From positions 27,400 to 91,399 of the forward strand of contig QHVB01000028.1 of assembly GCA_003222195.1 (NCBI GenBank): 64,000 bases of DNA, read 5' to 3'. This document shows, in pieces, positions 15,120 through 22,903 of this stretch; the first letter of the stretch is position 1; each line of letters opens with the position of its first letter. The notes beneath the pieces are model-generated. The model did not search any database. It saw nothing but the letters and a program-made list of their open reading frames with translations, and was not told the DNA's origin. Source of the DNA: Gemmatimonadota bacterium (lineage in GTDB: Bacteria > Gemmatimonadota > Gemmatimonadetes > Gemmatimonadales > GWC2-71-9). Both the position numbers and the translations under genes were made by a program.

Positions 15120-15357
15120 CTACAGGCCGAGCCGCACCGAAATCACTTCCCCATCTGCATTGAAAACCGGACTCCCCGACGATCCGCCGGTCGTCATCCC
15201 GTCGAATTGGATCAGGTCCGCGGTCACGCGCGACAGGATTCCCGCGGTCATCGATGTGCGGACGATGGAGGTACGATCGCGCGCCGTCCGCGATTCGCCG
15301 GCGACCAATCTTCCGCCGCGCGTCGGTGCCGACCTCCTCACGAACCGCCTTCATCAA
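15120..15357 (-). pseudogene. Remnant of trypsin/V8-like serine protease
   Basis: The frame ending at 15120 encodes TSMTAGILSRVT, then TTGGSSGSPVFNADGEVISV, where GSSGSPVF is the catalytic-serine motif of trypsin-like peptidases. The upstream piece LMKAVREEVGTDA, which reads like the preceding part of such a protein, lies in another frame. No catalytic His or Asp region is present and the C-terminus stops early. The pattern is a 5'-truncated, frameshifted gene. It occupies the space between the small secreted gene and the DUF457 gene. Confidence 0.55.
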
Positions 15358-15423
15358 GGCCGTCGTGCGCTTCGCCTACGGGTGCCCTGGACGCCCCGCG
15401 AGGTCGTCGCGCATCGTGTAGGG

Positions 15424-16473
15424 ATGGACAACCTCGCCCATGCCCTCGTCGGCGCCGCGCTCGGTCGTGCGGTCGCAGATCGCCACGTCGCTCGCGCGGG
15501 TCTGATCGGTGCCATTGCCGCCAACATGCCGGATTGGGCCGAAACGTTTACGGGTTACTGGGGATGGTCCCGCGCCGATTTTCTCGTTCATCATCGCGGC
15601 ATCACGCATTCGCTCGTTGCTGCGCTCGTGCAAATCCCCGCGCTCATCCTGATCATCGGACTCATCGCGTGGGCGTGGACGCGCTGGCGCGGCTCCGGCT
15701 CCATCCCACCCTGGCGCTGGCTCGCGCTCTGCGTGGCGATCACGTTTCTCAGTCACCTATTCATGGACTGGCAAGGTTCGTACGGTTGGCGCCCGTTTCT
15801 CCCCTGGAGCAGCAGGTGGTACTACCTCGATTGGGTCGCCATCGTCGATCCGTTCTTTTGGCTGTTGCCGTTGGTCGCGCTCGCCTGGGGCAGCGAGCGC
15901 CACTGGATACCGCTCAGCGGAGTCCTGGTGATTGGCGGCTTCATCACCATCTTGCTCGTCTGGCGCCACGATGTCGTCGCGTCCTGGGTGGTCGCGCTCG
16001 CCGGTGCCATCGGTGTAGTCGCGATCATCGGATGGGTTCGCTACTGGTTCGGCCCAGTCGCGCGGCAGCGCGTTTCTGCGCTCGCGTTGGTGCTTCTTGT
16101 CGTGTACACCGGCGCGCAGGCAGTCGTGGCGGGAAGTCGCAAACGGGGGATCCAACAGGCCGCCGCGCTTCGCTTCGGCACCGGAGCGTCATGGGCGGCG
16201 CTCACAAATGTGGGTCAACCGTTTACGTGGGAAGCGATCTATGCCAGCGCCGACACCGTCGCGAGTGACGACTGGCAGATCGCACGGCATCTGCGCCAAC
16301 CGGCCGTCGTGCACGCCGTCACCGACACGCCGGACGGCCGCGCCATCGCGCAGTTCGCTCGCTTTCTCGCGGCCGAAGTGGACACGACCGATGCTACGAT
16401 CTATCTCCGCGATGCGCGTTACGCGCGTGCGGGACGCAGCGGGTGGACGGTGATGAGTATCAGGATGAAGTGA
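15424..16473 (+). CDS. DUF457/YdjM-like membrane-bound metal-dependent hydrolase
   Basis: A 349-residue inner-membrane protein. The N-terminus MDNLAHALVGAALGRA and the later FLVHHRGITHSLVAA and LSHLFMDW are the His/Asp signatures of the DUF457 (YdjM, 'LexA-regulated membrane hydrolase') family. Five to six hydrophobic segments follow, then a soluble C-terminal region of about 120 residues. The biochemical role of the family is poorly known; the conserved His residues suggest metal binding. The ATG at 15424 was chosen because homology starts there; the open frame continues upstream over the protease remnant. Confidence 0.85.
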   Translation: MDNLAHALVGAALGRAVADRHVARAGLIGAIAANMPDWAETFTGYWGWSRADFLVHHRGITHSLVAALVQIPALILIIGLIAWAWTRWRGSGSIPPWRWLALCVAITFLSHLFMDWQGSYGWRPFLPWSSRWYYLDWVAIVDPFFWLLPLVALAWGSERHWIPLSGVLVIGGFITILLVWRHDVVASWVVALAGAIGVVAIIGWVRYWFGPVARQRVSALALVLLVVYTGAQAVVAGSRKRGIQQAAALRFGTGASWAALTNVGQPFTWEAIYASADTVASDDWQIARHLRQPAVVHAVTDTPDGRAIAQFARFLAAEVDTTDATIYLRDARYARAGRSGWTVMSIRMK

Positions 16474-16738
16474 ACTTGCGACCGGAGCGCCGGTCCCGCG
16501 ACTGCCGACGCGGCTGCAACGAGCGGCGCTCCACGCGGCTGCGGCGTTCCGTGCGGCCCCGCCGTTCGACGACGACCGGGACCTGGCGCCCGCGGCGCTC
16601 GGTGACGCGTCGATCCAGCCCGGAGCGCCGATCGGGCCGCACGCGGCGCTCGACCTGATGGCGGGTGGGGCGGTGCTCGCTTTCCATCCACACGAATCTG
16701 CCGCATCGCCGAAATTCGTGCCAGCCGAACTCACCCAC
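16460..16738 (-). CDS. Arg-rich DRR/ERR repeat protein, hypothetical
   Basis: A 92-residue frame from a GTG at 16738 that almost exactly fills the gap between its neighbours, overlapping the DUF457 gene end by 14 bp. After an aromatic N-terminus (MGEFGWHEFRRCGRFVWM) it consists of seven or eight repeats of ERR/DRR spaced 6-9 residues apart (VERRVRPDRRSGLDRRVTER and so on). Function unknown; strongly basic, possibly nucleic-acid or membrane associated. The regular motif argues for a real gene, but low-complexity GC-rich frames can arise by chance. Confidence 0.45.
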   Translation of the reverse strand: MGEFGWHEFRRCGRFVWMESEHRPTRHQVERRVRPDRRSGLDRRVTERRGRQVPVVVERRGRTERRSRVERRSLQPRRQSRDRRSGRKFTSS

Positions 16739-16752
16739 TACATTTCTCGCCC

Positions 16753-18522
16753 GTGACCACGCCAGACCGGCGGTCGACGCCTCCCAGTGTGACGGCCGTC
16801 ACCAGCGCTTCCACGCAGACTCCGCCCGCGGGTCTGCTCGACGACGCGCTGCGGGCGCTCGAGCCGACGTTCCGGCTCGACAACCTCGTGGCGCTGTCGT
16901 CCGATCGCGCGTTGTATCACGGCTGGGACCGATTGCTGAAGCGGTCCGTCTCGATCCGCGTGCACCTCGCCGCTGAAGCGCCGGGCCGCGCGTGGTTCAT
17001 GCGCGAGACCGAAACGCTGGCGCAGCTCGACCATCCGGCGATCCGGCATGTGTATGCCGCCGGCGAGATCGCTTCGTTCGCGTATCGCACCGCGAACTGG
17101 ATCGAAGGCGAAAGCCTCGCCGACGCGCTGCGCCGCGGGCCCCGCCCGATTCCACAGGGTATGTCGCTGATTCGAGATCTCCTGGCCGCCCTCGAGCACG
17201 CGCATGCGCGCGGCATCATCATGCGCCGCATCGTCCCCTCGACGCTGATGATCAACACCGGCGGCCAGGGCGTCATCACCGACCTGCGCTATTCCAACTG
17301 GTGCCTGCCCTACCTGCCGCCGATGCAGGCCGACGATGCGGGCGCGGCGTACATGGCGCCTGAGGTCCGCGCCGGCGAGCCGGGGGAGCCCGCCAGCGAC
17401 GTGTACACGGTCACGGCCAACATCTACGCGGCGCTCACGGGCAACGCGCCCGATCTCGATCCATCCCAGATCGTGCCGCCACGCCAGCTGCGCCAGGCCG
17501 TCCCGGCGGCCGTCGAGCGCGTCATCGTGCGCGCGCTGTCGCGTGTCCCCAAGGACCGGTATTACACGGCGACGGAAATGCTGGAGGACTTCGTGAGTGA
17601 CGCCGGCACATTCCAGGTGCTCGCCGCCGCTCCTGCCGTCACCGAGTCGGGTTTCGAGCGGCGGCTGCGGCGGGCACTCGGCGACGATTACGAGCTGCTC
17701 GAGGAGATCGGCGCCGGCGGCTTCGGGCGAGTGTACCGCGCGCGGGATCTCGCGCTCGAGCGGGACGTGGCGATCAAAGTCCTACATCCGGCGCTCACCG
17801 CGGATCCCGGCGTCGTGGAGCGCTTCCGGCGCGAAGCGCAGCTCGCGGCCCGGCTGCGCCATCCGAACATCGTCGCCATCCTCGACATTATGGGACGCGC
17901 GGGACTCACCTGGTACACCATGGAATACGTCCCCGGTTCGAACCTGGCGCAGGTGATCCAGCGCCACGGGACCTTTTCCCTGGATCAAACCGAGCGACTG
18001 CTCAACGAGGCACTGTCGGCGCTCGAGCACGCCCACAGCGTGGGTCTGATTCACCGCGACCTAAAACCGGAAAACATGCTGATCGACCCGGACGGCCGGC
18101 TGCGCATCACCGATTTCGGCCTCGCGCTGGCGCTGCGCGGCGGGGCGCGGTTCGGCGGTGCGACGTCGCGCAGCGGAACGCCGCAGTTCGCCGCGCCGGA
18201 GCAGCTCCTGGGCGAGCGCGTCGACCAGCGAGCGGACCTGTACTCGCTGTCCGCGGTCGCCTACTTTGCGTTGTTAGGCAGGCCGCCGTTCAGCGGGAAG
18301 ACGCCCGAGCAGATTCTCGCGAAGCAGACGACCGACGACGTGCCACCACTCGCCGCCGAGCGACGCGACGTGCCGCGGGAGGTCGAGGATGTGCTGCGGC
18401 GGGCCCTGCGCAGTGAACCTGCCGAGCGGTTCCACTCGGCGAGCGCGTTTCACGCGGCCGTGAGAGGCGCGTTTGGAGGATTTCTGCGGCGCCTGGCCGC
18501 GCTGTTCCGACCGGAGAGCTAA
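16753..18522 (+). CDS. Tandem Ser/Thr kinase: N-terminal pseudokinase fused to active kinase
   Basis: A 589-residue cytoplasmic protein with two Hanks-type kinase domains and no membrane segment. Residues about 40-290 are kinase-like but lack catalytic residues. The glycine loop is absent, the VAIK lysine is Arg69, HRD reads M-R-R (157-159), and only Asp177 of DFG remains, as TDLRYS. Residues about 311-575 are complete: GAGGFG, Lys342 in AIKVL, HRDLKPEN with Asp436, and Asp454 in DFG. The first domain probably regulates or scaffolds the second. The start is the GTG at 16753, 15 bp from the divergent Arg-rich ORF. No substrate or phosphatase gene is adjacent. Confidence 0.92.
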   Translation: MTTPDRRSTPPSVTAVTSASTQTPPAGLLDDALRALEPTFRLDNLVALSSDRALYHGWDRLLKRSVSIRVHLAAEAPGRAWFMRETETLAQLDHPAIRHVYAAGEIASFAYRTANWIEGESLADALRRGPRPIPQGMSLIRDLLAALEHAHARGIIMRRIVPSTLMINTGGQGVITDLRYSNWCLPYLPPMQADDAGAAYMAPEVRAGEPGEPASDVYTVTANIYAALTGNAPDLDPSQIVPPRQLRQAVPAAVERVIVRALSRVPKDRYYTATEMLEDFVSDAGTFQVLAAAPAVTESGFERRLRRALGDDYELLEEIGAGGFGRVYRARDLALERDVAIKVLHPALTADPGVVERFRREAQLAARLRHPNIVAILDIMGRAGLTWYTMEYVPGSNLAQVIQRHGTFSLDQTERLLNEALSALEHAHSVGLIHRDLKPENMLIDPDGRLRITDFGLALALRGGARFGGATSRSGTPQFAAPEQLLGERVDQRADLYSLSAVAYFALLGRPPFSGKTPEQILAKQTTDDVPPLAAERRDVPREVEDVLRRALRSEPAERFHSASAFHAAVRGAFGGFLRRLAALFRPES

Positions 18523-18538
18523 CCAAGCGGAGGTTCTC

Positions 18539-18937
18539 ATGCGTCTGTGCTACGGGCTGTTCCTCGTGTTCCTCGTTGCCTGCGGTTCCAGTACGTCGTA
18601 CTCGAGCAACCCACCCCCACCGCCACCGCCAGCCCCTCCCCCTGCGCCCAATAGCGTCTTTGTCGCGGTCTCGAACTTTCAATTCACCCCCGACACTGTG
18701 AAGCTCACCGTGGGAACCCCGGTGCGATGGACGAATGAGGGCAGCGTGTCGCACTCCGTGACATCCGACAGCACGGGTTCATTCAACAGCGGGACGCTGT
18801 CCAACGGAGGCGTCGATCAGTACGGGATGCCATATGCCGGCTCGACCTATGACCGCACGTTCGCAACGGCAGGCACGTACCCCTATCACTGCTCGTTCCA
18901 TCGGCAGATGAAGGGGGTCGTGATCGTCTCGAATTAG
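18539..18937 (+). CDS. Cupredoxin-like copper lipoprotein
   Basis: A 132-residue exported electron-transfer-type protein. A lipobox (FLVACGS, Cys15) is followed by a Pro-rich tether (residues 25-37) and a plastocyanin/azurin-like domain. Type-1 copper ligands are visible: His72 in SHSV, then Cys118, His121 and Met124 in YHCSFHRQM. It begins 16 bp after the kinase stop, with a GGAGG-like site upstream, so it may share that transcript. The redox partner is unknown. Confidence 0.88.
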   Translation: MRLCYGLFLVFLVACGSSTSYSSNPPPPPPPAPPPAPNSVFVAVSNFQFTPDTVKLTVGTPVRWTNEGSVSHSVTSDSTGSFNSGTLSNGGVDQYGMPYAGSTYDRTFATAGTYPYHCSFHRQMKGVVIVSN

Positions 18938-18939
18938 CC

Positions 18940-19956
18940 TCAGCGCCAACGAAAGATCTTGAGGGCAACCACGAAGCTCACGGCACCCCACGCCACCACG
19001 ATGGCGATCGGGGTGCCGAGCGTCGTAATCGCCGCGCCGTCGATCATGACGGCGCGCAGCGCGTCGTTGAGGGCGGTGAGCGGCAGCGCTTTCACGAACG
19101 GAATCATCGCGTTCGGGAAGCGCGAGTAGGAGAAGAAGGTCCCCGACAGAATCCACATCGGCAGCATCACGAGGTTCATCAACCCCGACACGCCCTCGAT
19201 CGTCCTCGCGCGGCTCGCGACGAGGAGGCCGAGGCCGGCGAAGGCGAACGAGCCAAGCAAGGTGATGCCCCCGAGCGAGGCGAACGATCCGCGCACCGCG
19301 ACGCCGAACAGCAGCCACCCGAACCCCACAAGCGCCACGACTTCCACGATCAGAAAGACGAGCCGCGAAAGAATGAAGCTCAGCAAGTAGTGGCTGCGGC
19401 GCATGGGTGTCGCCATGTAGCGCTTCAGCAGCTTGCGCTGGCGCGCCTGGACGACCGAAAACCCGACGCCCCAAATCCCACTGCCCAGCAGGTTCATCCC
19501 CAGCAAACCGGGAATAAGGAAATCGATGTAGCGCGACCCGGGCGCGACGGCACGGTCGTCCCGCACGGCCACCAGGTCTGTGCGACCGCGCGCACGCTGT
19601 AACACATCGTCGACCTCGAGGCGCGCGAGACCGCTCTCGGTGCGGGTCGAGTCGTAGCGATAGACGACAGGATCGCCCGGAACCACGACCAGCGCGACTC
19701 GACCGGTCTTGAGGCGTAGCCGCGCAGTGGCCGTATCGAGCACCGTGGCGATGAGGCGAGGCGAGGAGTCGAGCGTCGCGGCCAGGGCGCTGTCGCCGAT
19801 CCCCGCCACCACTCCCACCTGCAACTTCCCGGGACCGGTGTTGCGGAAGGCGAGGCCGAGCGCGAACGCGAGCACGATCGGAAAGCCGAAGACCCAGAAC
19901 ACCGCCTCCGGCTCGCGGTAAAACTCGCGCATGCGCGACAGGGCGAGCTGATACAT
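18940..19956 (-). CDS. ABC-2 type transporter permease
   Basis: Membrane subunit of an ABC exporter, about 338 residues. A first helix (FGFPIVLAFALGLAF) is followed by a large extracytoplasmic domain (about residues 50-155), then five hydrophobic helices with FLIPGLLGMNLLGSGIWG and a C-terminal cytoplasmic tail, as in ABC-2/YhfO-type permeases. The ATG at 19956 is 7 nt after the ATPase stop. An in-frame GTG at 19974, giving an N-terminus MIREHP, would overlap the ATPase end and is also plausible. Substrate unknown. Confidence 0.87.
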   Translation of the reverse strand: MYQLALSRMREFYREPEAVFWVFGFPIVLAFALGLAFRNTGPGKLQVGVVAGIGDSALAATLDSSPRLIATVLDTATARLRLKTGRVALVVVPGDPVVYRYDSTRTESGLARLEVDDVLQRARGRTDLVAVRDDRAVAPGSRYIDFLIPGLLGMNLLGSGIWGVGFSVVQARQRKLLKRYMATPMRRSHYLLSFILSRLVFLIVEVVALVGFGWLLFGVAVRGSFASLGGITLLGSFAFAGLGLLVASRARTIEGVSGLMNLVMLPMWILSGTFFSYSRFPNAMIPFVKALPLTALNDALRAVMIDGAAITTLGTPIAIVVAWGAVSFVVALKIFRWR

Positions 19957-19963
19957 CGGATGC

Positions 19964-20899
19964 TCACGTATCACGGAGCTGCCGTCCGGTGAGCGCGACG
20001 AAGACGTCGTCGAGCGAGGCGTGATGCGTGGTGAGCAGCGACAGCTCCACACCGCGCTCTCGAAGCAGCGCGAGCAACGCGGGGAGGGCGCGGTGCAGCT
20101 CTACGACCGTGAGCGAGACTCCGTCGGGACCCGTCCGCACCGCCGACACACCCCCCATTTGTCGCAAGACCTCGACCAGATCGTCCGCAATCCCGCCCTC
20201 CGCCAGCGCGAAGTCCACCACGTGGTCCGCGCCCAGCGACGCAATCAGCTCCTTGGGAGTTCCCTGGGCGATGATCTTGCCGTGATCCATGATCGCGACG
20301 CGATCGCAGAGGCGCTCGGCTTCCTCCATATAGTGCGTCGTGAGCAACACCGTCCCGCCGTCCGCACGGAAGCGGCGGATGATTTCCCACAGCTGCCGGC
20401 GCGACTGCGGATCCAGGCCGGTCGTCGGCTCATCGAGGAACAACAGCTCGGGTTTGCTGACGAGCGCGCACGCGACCGCGAGCCGCTGCTTCTGCCCGCC
20501 CGAGAGGGTCACGACGCGCGCCTTGCGCTTTTCCTCGAGCCCGACGAGCGCGAGCACCTCGTCAACCGTGTGCGACTGCCGGTAGAACGACCGGAACAGC
20601 GCCAGCACCTCGCCGACCTGGAGCTTGTCGGCGAGCTGGGTTTCCTGGAGCTGAATGCCGAGGCGCTCGCGCAGCGCCCGTCCGGCGGCGCCGTCGCGCC
20701 ACGGCGTGCCGAGGATCTCGACCTCACCCGAATCCGGGAGCGTCAGCCCCTCGAGGATTTCGATGGTAGTGGTCTTGCCGGCACCGTTGGGTCCGAGCAG
20801 TCCAAAGCATTCGCCCGCTTGGACGACGAGATCGAGACCCGCAACGGCGACGACGTCCCCGAACCGCTTGGTGAGCGTGCGACAGTTGATCGCTACGAT
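19964..20899 (-). CDS. ABC-2 exporter ATPase with no canonical start codon
   Basis: ATP-binding subunit of the exporter, about 311 residues if read from 20899. Walker A LLGPNGAGKTT (about residue 36), LSGGQKQRLA signature, Walker B LLFLDEPTTGLD and H-loop TTHY are all present. A C-terminal extension is typical of drug/lipid-type ATPases. The N-terminal beta strand (IVAINCRTLTKRFGD) is encoded, but no ATG, GTG or TTG precedes Walker A in this frame. The best candidate is ATC at 20899-20897, overlapping the upstream stop by 7 nt behind a purine-rich AGAGAAGAAA tract, which suggests coupled initiation at a near-cognate codon. A sequencing error is the alternative. Confidence 0.85.
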   Translation of the reverse strand: MVAINCRTLTKRFGDVVAVAGLDLVVQAGECFGLLGPNGAGKTTTIEILEGLTLPDSGEVEILGTPWRDGAAGRALRERLGIQLQETQLADKLQVGEVLALFRSFYRQSHTVDEVLALVGLEEKRKARVVTLSGGQKQRLAVACALVSKPELLFLDEPTTGLDPQSRRQLWEIIRRFRADGGTVLLTTHYMEEAERLCDRVAIMDHGKIIAQGTPKELIASLGADHVVDFALAEGGIADDLVEVLRQMGGVSAVRTGPDGVSLTVVELHRALPALLALLRERGVELSLLTTHHASLDDVFVALTGRQLRDT

Positions 20900-21285
20900 G
20901 GTTTCTTCTCTTTGTCTTCTTTGTCTTTTTCGGGAGTCGCGTCGTGCGCCGCCTTGAGCGCCTGGTCGAGCTGCATGGTCATGCTGCTCACACCATCTGC
21001 CAGCGCACGCACCTTCATGTTGAGCCCCGTCCCTGACCGGCCCGCCACGACCGCCAGTTGACCGGCCACGTCGGGGAGAGTGCCGAGATTCGCCGTAAGC
21101 GCGCGCTGGCGCATGTGCGACAGCTCGCGCGCGATGTTTCCGCAGATGCCGTTGATGATCTTCGGGTTCGCGGCGCGGTTCGATTCGAGCTCGGCGACCA
21201 GCTTCTTCACGTGATCCACCGTCCGCACGTAGTGCTGCAACTCCTCGATGCGGCGGATCTGCGTGGCCGACTGCTTCTGCACCAC
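20893..21285 (-). CDS. Hypothetical helical protein in exporter operon
   Basis: A 130-residue predicted cytoplasmic, mostly helical protein that I do not recognise. Residues 1-40 look like a coiled coil (IRRIEELQHYVRTVDHVKKLVAELE). The centre has NPKIINGICGNIARELSHMRQ, and the tail is highly charged (EKDKEDKEKK). The start is a GTG at 21285, 2 nt after the phosphodiesterase stop. Its stop overlaps the presumed ATPase start. Position suggests a role with the exporter, but sequence alone does not show one. Confidence 0.7.
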   Translation of the reverse strand: MVQKQSATQIRRIEELQHYVRTVDHVKKLVAELESNRAANPKIINGICGNIARELSHMRQRALTANLGTLPDVAGQLAVVAGRSGTGLNMKVRALADGVSSMTMQLDQALKAAHDATPEKDKEDKEKKPS

Positions 21286-21287
21286 GC

Positions 21288-22883
21288 CTAGTTTCTCGGC
21301 GCGAGGATGTCGGTCCGGGCGTGACCGTCTACGAGGGAAAGCGGCGTCACCCCCAGCAGCACGCCAAGCGTCGGCGCGATGTCAACCGTGTTCATGCGCC
21401 CGGCAAACGACCCGCGGCGCACACCCCGACCCCAGAAGATGATCGGCACGTGCGCGTCGTCCTCCGACGGCTGGCCGTGCATCGCGATCGGCAGGTTGGG
21501 AACGTCCCAGACCGAGCCGGGCTGCAACGTCACGGTGAGGACGACGCCGGCGTCAGGAGCGAGATGGTGGATCCAACGCCGCGCTACCGGATCGGACGCC
21601 GTGTCGGCACGCGACAAGTCGGCGGGTCTGATCACCCGCGCGACGCCCTGGATCCGGACGATGCGCGCGGTAAGGGCGTCGAGGACGCTGTCGGTCTTGA
21701 TTCCCAACGCGGCCAGGCGGCCGTTGTCGCGCAAGAACAGCATGCCGGTGTCGAACTCCAGCCACTCGCGCGAAGGGGGTCCGCCGCCCCCGCTCGCCAG
21801 GCGGTCGAGGTCCCGATTGATCGCGGTGATCAGCGTGTCGAGCCCGACGCGATAGGCCGCTCCGCCGGTCTTCGCCCGGGTCCGTTCCGGGTATGAGGTC
21901 ACACCGTGATCGGCGGTCAGCACGACCACGAAATTGTCGCGCCCCACGCGATCGGTGAGCCGCTTCAGGAACCAGCCGAGATAGTGGTCGAGGCGCAACA
22001 CCTGATCGTGGATCTCGCGGGAGTCAGGGCCGTACGCGTGACCGACGGCATCAGTCGTGGACAAGCTGACTGCGAGCACGTCGGTGCCCCCGCCTCTGCG
22101 GCCGAGCCGCAGCGCCTCGAAGCCCTCGAGCGCGAACAGCAGCGTGAGCGAATCCATGGCGGGGACGCCAGCGATCGCCGCGGCGGCGCTAATGCTGTCG
22201 GCGGGCAGCCGGTGGGGGAAAACCACGTCCGCCCCCCCGTTTTCCCAAACCTCATTGTCCGGTTCCCTGTAGGCGCTGTCCGGAAGCAGCAGCGTCCACG
22301 ACGTGCTGGCCGCCTTGAAGGGCAACCGCCGGGCGTTGAACGCCTGCACCCAGGAGGGCAGCGTGTCGGCGTAGTAGCGGCTCGTGGTGAACAGACCCGA
22401 CTGATACCAGAACACCTGCTGTTTCGCCTGACCGAGAGGGAGAATCGCGCCCCGATCCTTGCGGCTGACCGATAGTGCGCGATCCGCCGGATCCGACGCT
22501 TTCAGCCAATCGAACAGCGTCGTGCCGCGGAACCGCCGGGGCGAGGCGCCCGGGCCGGTGGTGCCGAGCAGCGGCGCCAACGAATCCTGCACGCCCTCCG
22601 AATTGCGGATGATGCCGGTGTGCGCGGGCCACATGCCGGAGAGGATCGTCGCATGCCCCGGCGCCGTTTCGGTGACGGCGTGATCCTGATAACCGTCGGT
22701 CAAGAACGCGCCTTCGTTGGCGAGCTGCGCCAGGCCACCGGTGAGCTGGCTTCTCCAGCGCGAGAAGTAGTCAGGGCGAAGCTGGTCGACGGTGATCACG
22801 ACGATCAGCTTCGGCCGCGCCGGCGCCGGCGGAGGGGAAACAAGGAGCCCCGTCAGGAACGCGAGATAGACGGAGAGATTCAT
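21288..22883 (-). CDS. Exported alkaline-phosphatase-superfamily phosphodiesterase/phosphatase (PafA/NPP-like)
   Basis: A two-zinc phosphoryl hydrolase of about 531 residues with a signal peptide (MNLSVYLAFLTGLLVSPPPA). Metal and nucleophile motifs are in order: Asp33 (TVDQLRPDYF), Thr73 in ETAPGHATI as likely nucleophile, STTDAVGHAYGPDS, TADHGVTS and a late His in IAMHGQ. This matches PafA-type phosphatases and NPP phosphodiesterases; which one is not decidable here. A TTG at 22907 is an upstream alternative start overlapping the MFS stop, but the ATG at 22883 begins the signal peptide cleanly. Confidence 0.88.
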   Translation of the reverse strand: MNLSVYLAFLTGLLVSPPPAPARPKLIVVITVDQLRPDYFSRWRSQLTGGLAQLANEGAFLTDGYQDHAVTETAPGHATILSGMWPAHTGIIRNSEGVQDSLAPLLGTTGPGASPRRFRGTTLFDWLKASDPADRALSVSRKDRGAILPLGQAKQQVFWYQSGLFTTSRYYADTLPSWVQAFNARRLPFKAASTSWTLLLPDSAYREPDNEVWENGGADVVFPHRLPADSISAAAAIAGVPAMDSLTLLFALEGFEALRLGRRGGGTDVLAVSLSTTDAVGHAYGPDSREIHDQVLRLDHYLGWFLKRLTDRVGRDNFVVVLTADHGVTSYPERTRAKTGGAAYRVGLDTLITAINRDLDRLASGGGGPPSREWLEFDTGMLFLRDNGRLAALGIKTDSVLDALTARIVRIQGVARVIRPADLSRADTASDPVARRWIHHLAPDAGVVLTVTLQPGSVWDVPNLPIAMHGQPSEDDAHVPIIFWGRGVRRGSFAGRMNTVDIAPTLGVLLGVTPLSLVDGHARTDILAPRN

Positions 22884-22903
22884 GGCCACCAAACTAGCAA
22901 TGG

